From positions 1 through 6,497 of the forward strand of contig QMZS01000053.1 of the NCBI GenBank assembly GCA_003663295.1: 6,497 nt of DNA. Direction: 5' to 3'. The notes under the pieces are model-generated. The model did not search any database, was not told the origin of the DNA, and saw only the letters and a program-made list of their open reading frames with translations. The stretch is from Candidatus Aenigmatarchaeota archaeon (GTDB lineage Archaea > Aenigmatarchaeota > Aenigmatarchaeia > QMZS01). The translations under genes and the position numbers were made by a program. Shown piece by piece: positions 1-3,940 of the stretch; within the stretch, counting starts at the first letter, position 1; every line of letters starts with the position of its first letter.

Positions 1-165
1 GCATCACTCTTTCATTCACCTCTTATTTAACTAAAGAGTTTTCTGTAGTTACTTTTCACAGCATCAAGGACGCCTCTTGTTCAACTCAAGAGTCTATTCC
101 TTTGCTCCTAACTTTTTTCGCGCGGCATAGGCGCCAACCCCTTTAAGTTGACTTAACCTTTTTTA
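1..165. other. Non-coding left flank of the insertion sequence
   Basis: No credible gene is visible here. The longest open stretch on the plus strand (frame 3, to about 149) has no start, and the minus-strand stretch 162-94 is only 22 codons. The segment contains a diverged pair of hairpin repeats (20-38 and 74-92) and a near-palindrome TTAAGT-tg-ACTTAA (143-156). It also has a motif, AACCCCTTTAAG-N5-TTAA (136-156), that recurs in the intergenic block at 1708-1727. It ends at the left terminal repeat of the IS. Confidence 0.5.
20..92. repeat. Two diverged hairpin repeats, CTCTTRTTYAACTMAAGAG
   Basis: Two 19-base copies lie at 20-38 and 74-92 and match at 16 of 19 positions. Each can fold into a small stem (CTCTT with AAGAG; six pairs, CTCTTG with CAAGAG, in the second copy). 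Each is preceded by GCATCA (1-6 and 61-66), so the repeating unit is roughly 54-60 bases and may continue left of the window. The spacer between copies is not conserved, and two diverged copies are not enough to call a CRISPR array. Function unknown. Confidence 0.4.
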
Positions 166-182
166 GGCTTTGTAGAAACCCT
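166..182 (+). repeat. Left terminal inverted repeat of the IS
   Basis: GGCTTTGTAGAAACCCT pairs with the reverse complement of 1273-1289 at 15 of 17 positions. Both mismatches are T/C transitions, at repeat positions 5 and 8. Outward of position 166 the two ends stop matching, which places the element boundary here. Confidence 0.75.
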
Positions 183-188
183 CTGGCG

Positions 189-245
189 TAAAATTTTTTT
201 AGTTAATTGTGCTTTATTTCTTTTATTGTGGATAAAATTTTTTTA
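189..245 (+). promoter_or_regulatory. Duplicated TAAAATTTTTTTA box, likely transposase promoter
   Basis: An exact 13-base direct repeat, TAAAATTTTTTTA, lies at 189-201 and 233-245, 44 bp apart. Either copy could serve as an archaeal TATA box. The second would start a transcript near 265, just ahead of the ribosome binding site; the first would start one near 222. Both lie inside the IS between its left repeat and the transposase, as expected for the element's own promoter. The assignment rests on position and AT content only. Confidence 0.4.
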
Positions 246-266
246 ATTTTGAAAGTGGGGGTGGTT

Positions 267-272
267 GGAGGT
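267..272 (+). promoter_or_regulatory. Strong ribosome binding site of the transposase
   Basis: GGAGGT sits 8 bases before the ATG at 281, a full match to the archaeal anti-Shine-Dalgarno. It fixes the transposase start and contrasts with the host genes here, whose first cistrons appear leaderless. Confidence 0.75.
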
Positions 273-280
273 AGTAAACT

Positions 281-1312
281 ATGTCAACCAACAACACCCC
301 GCTAATCCGAGTTTGCAAACGGATTGTTGAGTTATGTAAGCGTTCTGGTATAAAAAAGTATTCTTCAAAGTTTCATAATAGGCTTTATGATAATTTCCAG
401 TTTATGGTTTTGCTTTGTTTAAAGCAAAAGTCTGGTGTGGGTTATAAGGCTTTTATTGAGGAGGAATTGATTGAGTGGCCTCATGTTGTTGAGTTTCTAA
501 AATTGAAGACTGTTCCTCATCCTGATGCTTTAAATAAATTTGCTAATCGGATTAAGCAAAGTGTTTTAGAGCTTGTTTTACTTCAAACAACTGCTAGAAC
601 AGGAATAAAAAAGCTTTTTCTTGGTCAAGATGGCACAGGCTTTAAGTCAAAAAAGATTAGCCATTACTATATTTTTAGGGTTGAGTATTTTCAAAGAAAG
701 AACAAGAGAAGGAAAAAAGGCAGGCCAAGAAAAAAGCGGCGGAAGAAAAAATATTTGTATGTTCAGATAATGGTGGAGTTAAGAACTCAGATGCCATTAG
801 GGGTTCTTATCAGTAGAAAGCCTGCTGATGATTATAACAAGTTTAAGCCTGTGGCTAAGAAAGTTATGAAACTTGGTAAAGCGGTTAAGATTGTTGTGCT
901 TGACAAAGGTTATGATGATGAGAAAGTTCATGAGTTCATAAGAGAAGTTATGGAAGCTTTGTCTATCATCCCAGCAAGGAATAAGGATGTTCCAGTGTAC
1001 AAAACTAAAGGAGAGTACAGGAAATTGATGAAAAAAGGATACAGCAAGAAAAAATACTATCAACGCAATAAGAATGAAACAGTCAATTCAGTTGTGAAGA
1101 GAAAATGGGGTGATGGAACCCTGGCTATGAACTGGAGAAACCAAAACAAAGAAATCATTTTCCGACTAATCTTTTACGCAGCACGTAGGTTTACCTCTCT
1201 TGTTTTTTTATTTTTCTTGAGAAAAAAAATTCTTCCTCTGAGAAAAGAAGAATCCAAGATATTTTCAGAAGAAGGGTTTCTGCAGAGCCAGATTGATGAA
1301 AAGCTTATATAA
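281..1312 (+). CDS. IS4/IS5-superfamily DDE transposase, ending in host DNA
   Basis: Catalyses cut and strand transfer of the IS at its terminal repeats. The protein has 343 residues. The DDE triad is visible as D117 (GQDGTG), D208 (VVLDKGYDD) and E266. E266 lies in a perfect Y-(2)-R-(3)-E-(6)-K signature (Y259, R262, E266, K273), the hallmark of the IS4/IS5 superfamily. A very basic stretch (about 139-157, many K and R) lies between the first two catalytic residues. The ATG at 281 is fixed by a GGAGGT box 8 bases upstream. All catalytic motifs are intact, so the enzyme may be active. The right terminal repeat encodes GFLQS (332-336), and the last seven residues, QIDEKLI, and the stop come from the host sequence beyond 1289. 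This copy therefore borrows its stop codon, and the C-terminus should differ between copies. Subfamily not determined. Confidence 0.9.
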   Translation: MSTNNTPLIRVCKRIVELCKRSGIKKYSSKFHNRLYDNFQFMVLLCLKQKSGVGYKAFIEEELIEWPHVVEFLKLKTVPHPDALNKFANRIKQSVLELVLLQTTARTGIKKLFLGQDGTGFKSKKISHYYIFRVEYFQRKNKRRKKGRPRKKRRKKKYLYVQIMVELRTQMPLGVLISRKPADDYNKFKPVAKKVMKLGKAVKIVVLDKGYDDEKVHEFIREVMEALSIIPARNKDVPVYKTKGEYRKLMKKGYSKKKYYQRNKNETVNSVVKRKWGDGTLAMNWRNQNKEIIFRLIFYAARRFTSLVFLFFLRKKILPLRKEESKIFSEEGFLQSQIDEKLI

Positions 1313-1546
1313 ATCTAAAGCAAGCATATCAGAGATTGCTAACTTAATTTTTTTTGGCACCAAAACTATCATTATTAATCCAGCAACCAATAAGATAAAA
1401 GCAAGTATATATTGTTTCAATGCAAAAAATAATACAAACAAAAGATATCCTGAAATAGGAAAAACCACCTTTAGTATATCTCTCAATTGGTTTTTCTTAA
1501 TTATTTTTTCTGTATCTTCTGGCCATTCTGTGTTCCCTAATCTCAT
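1265..1546 (-). CDS. Small two-helix membrane protein, 3' end replaced by the IS
   Basis: Ninety-three residues from the ATG at 1546. A charged N-terminus (residues 1-23, with EWPEDTEK) is followed by two hydrophobic helices (about 24-42 and 46-63) and a short amphipathic tail. Family not recognised. The start at 1546 is preferred because a TATA box lies about 24-26 bases upstream, giving a leaderless message. An in-frame ATG at 1654 would translate the neighbouring hairpin repeat and is rejected. Residues 1-85 come from host DNA. From codon 86 on (ending ALQKPFF) the sequence is the right end of the IS, so the original C-terminus is lost. If the left flank is the other half of the gene with nothing missing, the frame would have ended after about four more residues (LKKG), a minor loss; without a target duplication this join is uncertain. 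The 48-base tail-to-tail overlap with the transposase is a product of the insertion. Confidence 0.6.
   Translation of the reverse strand: MRLGNTEWPEDTEKIIKKNQLRDILKVVFPISGYLLFVLFFALKQYILAFILLVAGLIMIVLVPKKIKLAISDMLALDLYKLFINLALQKPFF
1273..1289 (-). repeat. Right terminal inverted repeat, inside the transposase 3' end
   Basis: Read on the minus strand this is GGCTCTGCAGAAACCCT. On the plus strand it encodes the transposase residues GFLQS (332-336) plus the first base of codon 337, so the coding region runs through the end of the element. On the minus strand it supplies residues 87-91 and part of 86 of the truncated membrane protein. Confidence 0.75.
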
Positions 1547-1565
1547 AATGTTAGAATAATTCAGA

Positions 1566-1576
1566 TATATAAAAAA
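1566..1576 (-). promoter_or_regulatory. TATA box of the two-helix membrane protein gene
   Basis: The minus strand reads TTTTTTATATA, centred about 25 bases before the ATG at 1546, the spacing of an archaeal leaderless promoter. The same AT-rich box read on the plus strand (TATATAAAAAA) would start transcription near 1597, at the left edge of the hairpin block, so it could also serve an RNA from that block. Confidence 0.55.
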
Positions 1577-1600
1577 GTATTGAAATTGTCGTCCGTAAAA

Positions 1601-1630
1601 AAGCCCAAAATTGAGCATAACATCGGGCTT
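1601..1630 (-). terminator. Stem-loop with T run on the minus strand
   Basis: AAGCCC (1601-1606) pairs with GGGCTT (1625-1630) around an 18-base loop. On the minus strand the stem is followed by a T run, giving the look of an intrinsic terminator. The loop is long and archaeal termination depends mainly on U tracts, so the role is tentative. Confidence 0.3.
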
Positions 1631-1638
1631 AAAGGAAG

Positions 1639-1668
1639 TTTTTTGGTGAGGCATCCCACACCAAAAAA
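1639..1668. repeat. Perfect 10-bp inverted repeat
   Basis: TTTTTTGGTG (1639-1648) and CACCAAAAAA (1659-1668) are exact reverse complements around a 10-base loop, within which GG and CC can pair further. It could act as a bidirectional terminator or as part of a structured element. The rejected ATG at 1654 lies in its loop. Confidence 0.6.
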
Positions 1669-1731
1669 TTTGGGAGAATGAGGAGTGAGCTTGGCGAACG
1701 ACGAATGAACCCTTTAAGCCCTGTTAAGTTC

Positions 1732-1756
1732 TTTTCCCATACGTAGTGTGGGAAAA
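1732..1756. repeat. 11-bp stem with a 3-base loop
   Basis: TTTTCCCATAC (1732-1742) pairs with GTGTGGGAAAA (1746-1756), closing a GTA loop, with one T-G wobble. It is the tightest hairpin in the block. The stem starts with Ts and ends with As, so on either strand it would read as a terminator-like or structured-RNA stem. Confidence 0.6.
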
Positions 1757-1810
1757 TTGCGTCCGCAAAGTAAAATTTGAGTTCCAAATAAAATATCGAC
1801 CGAAGGGAGT

Positions 1811-1859
1811 CTAAATGTCCGAAGGACTAGGGGGTTCCGTTCCATCAAAAGAGATTTAG
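1811..1859. repeat. Nested stem: CTAAAT/ATTTAG around GTCC-gaa-GGAC
   Basis: CTAAAT (1811-1816) can pair with ATTTAG (1854-1859), enclosing a perfect GTCC-GAA-GGAC hairpin (1817-1827). An alternative pairing, AGTC (near 1809) with GACT (near 1825), is possible. Nested stems suggest RNA structure rather than a protein-binding site. Confidence 0.4.
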
Positions 1860-1899
1860 CGATATATCAAGAACAAGAATAAAAGAGTGAGAAAACTTT

Positions 1900-2184
1900 T
1901 TATAAATCAAAATCTTCAATAAAACCAAGAATCCATTTATATTTCTCTATATATTTGAATCCTTTATCTGTAAGAGTTATGTATTTCCTTCCTTTTGTAT
2001 CTTCCAATTCTTTTACAAATTTTTTATCAACTAATTTATTAAAATAACTTGTAAAACTTGAAGAAGAAAGGTTTGATTTTCTAAGTAAAGGTGTAGGTTT
2101 AATAGAGTTGTTATTATCGGAGATTAACTTAAGGATGTCATAAATTACTTCTAACCTGTCTCTTTTTCTGTTTATTTCACCCAT
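1900..2184 (-). CDS. Small winged-helix transcriptional regulator (HTH_45-like)
   Basis: Ninety-four residues from the ATG at 2184. Basic helix 1 (NRKRDRLEVIYDILKLI, about 5-21) is followed by a second helix, then a serine-rich recognition helix (about 40-53, SSSSFTSYFNKLVD). A beta wing follows (about 56-71, ending KGRKYITLT), then a C-terminal helix that may pair in a dimer (about 72-89). This matches the archaeal single-domain winged-helix layout of HTH_45/Sso10a-like proteins. The usual 'LTDKGFKYIEKY' ending is present. The start at 2184 is chosen because the upstream extension to 2250 is cysteine-rich, is encoded inside the preceding gene, and lacks HTH character. It overlaps the upstream membrane protein gene by 13 bases, so the two are probably translated in a coupled way. 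It is a plausible binder of the paired palindromes at 2860-2910 and thus a regulator of its own operon and the divergent transporter operon; this is inference. Confidence 0.8.
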   Translation of the reverse strand: MGEINRKRDRLEVIYDILKLISDNNNSIKPTPLLRKSNLSSSSFTSYFNKLVDKKFVKELEDTKGRKYITLTDKGFKYIEKYKWILGFIEDFDL

Positions 2185-2822
2185 TTTACAACCCGATATG
2201 TTAAGTATGCAAAAACACCAATAGATAGTACCTGAAGAACAATTTTCCATTCAAAAGGAATTAATCTTCTTGAATGAATCACAACAAGATTAAGTATCCA
2301 AAATAAAGATAATAAAAAATACAAATATTTTGTATGGCTTTTTTTCTTTCTATAATTTATAAAAAGAACAAACCCTAATATTGGCAATTGTACCAGTGCA
2401 ACTAAAAGTGGTGAACGGGTTAAATGAGAGATTAAAACAATAATTAATGCAATAACATTAGAAAACAAAAGGAAGTGTTTGTAATTAAGCCGTTTCCAAA
2501 ATGTACTATAAACCAAAAATGCCAAAGCAATAGTGCTAAAATAACTCACTAAGGCAAATGATGCAGGAAATAAAATCTTTCTTGGGACAAAAATATCAAA
2601 GGAAATGATACTAAATTGAATTATGTAAAAAATAAATCTTGAAGCATATGCCAATCCAAAAAATAAGAATGCTATTCTAAAATATTGAATGCCTTTATAT
2701 TTAGTTAGAGCATACATCTCTTTAGTTTTCAGATATACAAATATGCAAAGAAAAACAACTATTGCTGAATAAACGAATTCAATTCCTAAAAATGCTGGAT
2801 TAAAATGTGGTGGCATACTCAT
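2172..2822 (-). CDS. Seven-helix integral membrane protein, unknown function
   Basis: A protein of 216 residues with about seven hydrophobic helices (near 12-31, 45-70, 83-108, 116-134, 138-157, 165-183 and 191-212) joined by short basic loops (KTK, RK, KRLNYK, YRKKK, SRR). There is no signal peptide, large soluble domain or catalytic motif, and the family is not recognised. The count and size resemble small archaeal 7TM proteins found next to winged-helix regulators, where a sensing role is often guessed. The ATG at 2822 is supported by a TATA box centred 28 bases upstream, implying a leaderless message; a second in-frame ATG two codons on (2816) is possible. It is the first gene of a two-gene operon with the winged-helix protein and divergent from the ABC transporter operon, and it shares the operator region with that operon. 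A role as membrane sensor or anti-regulator for the HTH partner is inference only. Confidence 0.8.
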   Translation of the reverse strand: MSMPPHFNPAFLGIEFVYSAIVVFLCIFVYLKTKEMYALTKYKGIQYFRIAFLFFGLAYASRFIFYIIQFSIISFDIFVPRKILFPASFALVSYFSTIALAFLVYSTFWKRLNYKHFLLFSNVIALIIVLISHLTRSPLLVALVQLPILGFVLFINYRKKKSHTKYLYFLLSLFWILNLVVIHSRRLIPFEWKIVLQVLSIGVFAYLTYRVVKWVK

Positions 2823-2846
2823 ATTAAATATTAGAATCTATTTAAA

Positions 2847-2854
2847 TATTTATA
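2847..2854 (-). promoter_or_regulatory. TATA box of the 7TM-regulator operon
   Basis: The minus strand reads TATAAATA, centred 28 bases before the ATG at 2822, so the transcript should begin at or next to the start codon. The palindrome at 2860-2878 begins six bases upstream of this box, where TFB would touch the BRE. Confidence 0.65.
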
Positions 2855-2859
2855 AAACA

Positions 2860-2878
2860 AGTGGACTGTTAGTCCACT
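2860..2878. promoter_or_regulatory. Operator O1, perfect palindrome
   Basis: AGTGGACTgttAGTCCACT has perfect 8-base arms around a 3-base centre. It lies beside the TATA box of the minus-strand operon, on the BRE side, so a bound protein would hinder TFB. A second copy of the same 7-3-7 design lies 33 bp to the right. The dyad size fits a winged-helix dimer. Confidence 0.7.
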
Positions 2879-2893
2879 AAATGTATTTAAAAT

Positions 2894-2910
2894 GTGCACT
2901 TGCAGTCCAC
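2894..2910. promoter_or_regulatory. Operator O2, second copy of the palindrome
   Basis: GTGCACTtgcAGTCCAC repeats O1 with one arm mismatch and the same 3-base centre. The O1 and O2 centres (2869 and 2902) are 33 bp apart, about three helical turns, so two dimers would sit on the same DNA face. O2 stops four bases before the forward TATA box at 2915, covering the BRE of the transporter operon. Confidence 0.65.
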
Positions 2911-2914
2911 CTTA

Positions 2915-2922
2915 TTTATAAA
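2915..2922 (+). promoter_or_regulatory. TATA box of the ABC transporter operon
   Basis: TTTATAAA is centred about 27 bases before the ATG at 2946, the classic archaeal spacing, so the first message is leaderless. No Shine-Dalgarno sequence precedes that ATG, which agrees. Confidence 0.7.
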
Positions 2923-2945
2923 GAAAATTCTATCTAAAGCAATAT

Positions 2946-3230
2946 ATGAAATTAACAAACTTGACAATTATTGGATTTTTATTAGTTGCAGTAGTACTAA
3001 CAGGATGTTCTTTAAATCAAGAAACTAATAAAAAAATAAAACCTGGTTTTACTGAAGAGCAAAGAGATGAAATGATGCAAGAAAGATTAGAACTCTCCAA
3101 ACAATCTTGTGAAAAAAAACAAGAAGGAGACCCCTGTATTATCCAGGGTAGAATGGGAGAAATTAAATCAACCTGCATTTATCAGGATGATATTTTACTC
3201 TGTCAGATGAACAGACCTACAAGAAAATGA
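2946..3230 (+). CDS. Lipoprotein with a four-cysteine C-terminal domain
   Basis: A protein of 94 residues. The N-terminal signal (MKLTN plus a hydrophobic core, 6-18) ends in a lipobox, LTGC, with C21 as the lipidated cysteine. An acidic-basic linker (about 22-52) leads to a small domain with four evenly placed cysteines, C55, C64, C77 and C86 (C-x8-C-x12-C-x8-C), which could form two disulfides outside the cell. The pattern 'C..K..GD.C...G..G....TC' resembles a short Cys motif recalled from the C-termini of secreted bacterial proteins; the function of that motif is not known to me. It is the first gene of the transporter operon, leaderless from its own TATA box. Its stop overlaps the ATPase start in ATGA. 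It is probably an extracellular accessory of the transporter. The family is not recognised. Confidence 0.8.
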   Translation: MKLTNLTIIGFLLVAVVLTGCSLNQETNKKIKPGFTEEQRDEMMQERLELSKQSCEKKQEGDPCIIQGRMGEIKSTCIYQDDILLCQMNRPTRK

Positions 3231-3940
3231 AACAAAACTCAACTTTACTAAAACTTGAAAAAGTATCAAAAATTTATCAAATGGGTGAGGTAGAAGTACC
3301 TGCATTAAAAGAAGTGAGTGTTGAAATACAGAAAGGTGATTTTGTAGCAATTATCGGAGCATCAGGTAGTGGAAAATCAACAATGATGAACTTAATCGGT
3401 TGTCTTGATCTTCCTTCAAAAGGCAAAATCTTTCTAAAAAATCAAGACATTACACAATTAAGCGAATCAAATCTTGCAAGCCTGAGAGGGAAGACTATTG
3501 GTTTCATATTTCAACAATATAATTTAATTCCATCTATAAGTGCATTTGAAAATGTTCTTTTACCAATGGAATTTCAGGAGCTTAATGAGCATGAGGCAAA
3601 TACTAGAGCTAAAAAAATTCTTGAAATTGTAGGATTAGGTGATAAAGGACATCATCTACCCACCCAATTATCAGGAGGTCAACAACAAAGAGTTTCTATT
3701 GCCAGAAGCCTTGCAACTAATCCTGAAATAATTCTTGCAGATGAACCAACAGGAGCTTTAGATAGTATTACAGGAAAACAGATTATGATTATGCTTTCAA
3801 AATTATGGAAAAAAGAAGGGAAAACTATAATTATGGTTACACATGATCTTAATTTGGCAAAATATGCAAGAACCATAATTGAATTAAAAGATGGTCAAAT
3901 CATATCCATACGTCAAAACCAAGAGGTAAAATTAAAATGA
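3227..3940 (+). CDS. MacB/LolD-type ABC transporter ATP-binding protein
   Basis: Hydrolyses ATP on the cytoplasmic face to drive the partner permease encoded downstream. All ABC motifs are intact in 237 residues: Walker A GASGSGKST (44-52), Q-loop at Q96-Q97 (FQQYNL), signature LSGGQ (148-152), Walker B ILADE (169-173, catalytic E173), D-loop GALD (176-179) and switch histidine H206 (VTHD). The length and the 'YQMGEVEVPALKEVS' opening with 'LADEPTGALDS' are typical of the MacB/LolD/FtsE group (COG1136), not of importers. The start at 3227 lies in an ATGA overlap with the lipoprotein gene and has no strong ribosome binding site, so translation is probably coupled. The substrate cannot be read from the ATPase. 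Confidence 0.95.
   Translation: MKQNSTLLKLEKVSKIYQMGEVEVPALKEVSVEIQKGDFVAIIGASGSGKSTMMNLIGCLDLPSKGKIFLKNQDITQLSESNLASLRGKTIGFIFQQYNLIPSISAFENVLLPMEFQELNEHEANTRAKKILEIVGLGDKGHHLPTQLSGGQQQRVSIARSLATNPEIILADEPTGALDSITGKQIMIMLSKLWKKEGKTIIMVTHDLNLAKYARTIIELKDGQIISIRQNQEVKLK
3923..3927 (+). promoter_or_regulatory. Ribosome binding site of the COG1361 gene
   Basis: GAGGT lies 9 bases before the ATG at 3937, inside the last codons of the ATPase gene. It is the clearest Shine-Dalgarno in the operon and may raise output of the surface protein relative to its neighbours. Confidence 0.6.

Larger units (their letters stand above)
166..1289 (+). mobile_element. IS4/IS5-superfamily insertion sequence, about 1.12 kb
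   Basis: The element is bounded by imperfect 17-base inverted repeats, GGCTTTGTAGAAACCCT at the left and the complement of GGCTCTGCAGAAACCCT at the right (15 of 17 match), and holds a single DDE transposase. The GGCTTTGT-type ends recall those of IS5/IS903-group elements, known from memory and not searched. No direct target duplication is visible: the left flank ends in a T run plus A and the right flank begins AGATTGATG. The insertion is therefore old, has lost one flank by recombination, or has ends a few bases off those given. It interrupts or abuts the 3' end of the minus-strand gene at 1546-1265. Confidence 0.75.
1588..1868. other. Gene-free hairpin-rich block, possible dispersed repeat or structured RNA
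   Basis: About 280 bases without a credible gene, richer in G and C than the surrounding coding DNA, and holding a run of stem-loops: 1601-1630, 1639-1668, 1732-1756 and 1811-1859. CGTCCG(T/C)AAA occurs twice (near 1589 and 1760), and CCGAAGG occurs twice (1800-1806, 1819-1825). A motif shared with the IS left flank lies at 1708-1727. The minus strand of 1681-1708 encodes FVVRQAHS, a peptide resembling the conceptual translation of dispersed palindromic repeats seen in many genomes (recalled, not searched). Possible TATA boxes lie at both edges (1566-1576 plus; GATATATC at 1861-1868 minus). It could be an intergenic repeat, a transposon remnant such as a TnpB-less IS200/IS605 derivative, or a non-coding RNA; the sequence does not decide. 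Confidence 0.45.

Noticed and set aside
1..92. CRISPR array
   Set aside because: There are only two imperfect copies, the spacing between repeat parts is uneven, and no cas gene is in the window.
94..162. Minus-strand 22-codon fragment ending GAYAARKKLGAKE
   Set aside because: It looks protein-like at its end but is bounded by stops, has no start codon, and is too short to assign.
157..1298. Target-site duplication flanking the IS
   Set aside because: The left flank (ending in a T run plus A) and the right flank (beginning AGATTGATG) share no direct repeat of 2-9 bases at the assigned ends.
1293..1559. Plus-strand 88-codon frame opposite the membrane protein gene
   Set aside because: No promoter or ribosome binding site fits it and its composition looks like an antisense shadow. 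The minus strand has a TATA box and two clear membrane helices.
1547..1654. N-terminal extension of the two-helix membrane protein to the ATG at 1654
   Set aside because: It would translate the hairpin block (loop of the 1639-1668 inverted repeat) and place the TATA box inside the gene. The ATG at 1546 has TATA spacing for a leaderless start.
1797..1830. Possible SRP RNA or RNase P RNA fragment because of the CCGAAGG loops
   Set aside because: The diagnostic conserved strings of SRP helix 8 and of RNase P conserved regions are not present. Only generic hairpins are seen.
1828..1846. tRNA T-arm-like GGTTCCGTTCC
   Set aside because: The TTCRA core is absent and no acceptor, D or anticodon stems can be placed around it.
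2185..2250. 22-residue extension of the winged-helix protein
   Set aside because: It is cysteine- and tryptophan-rich, lies wholly inside the preceding gene, and has no helix-turn-helix character. The ATG at 2184 gives a standard-length domain.
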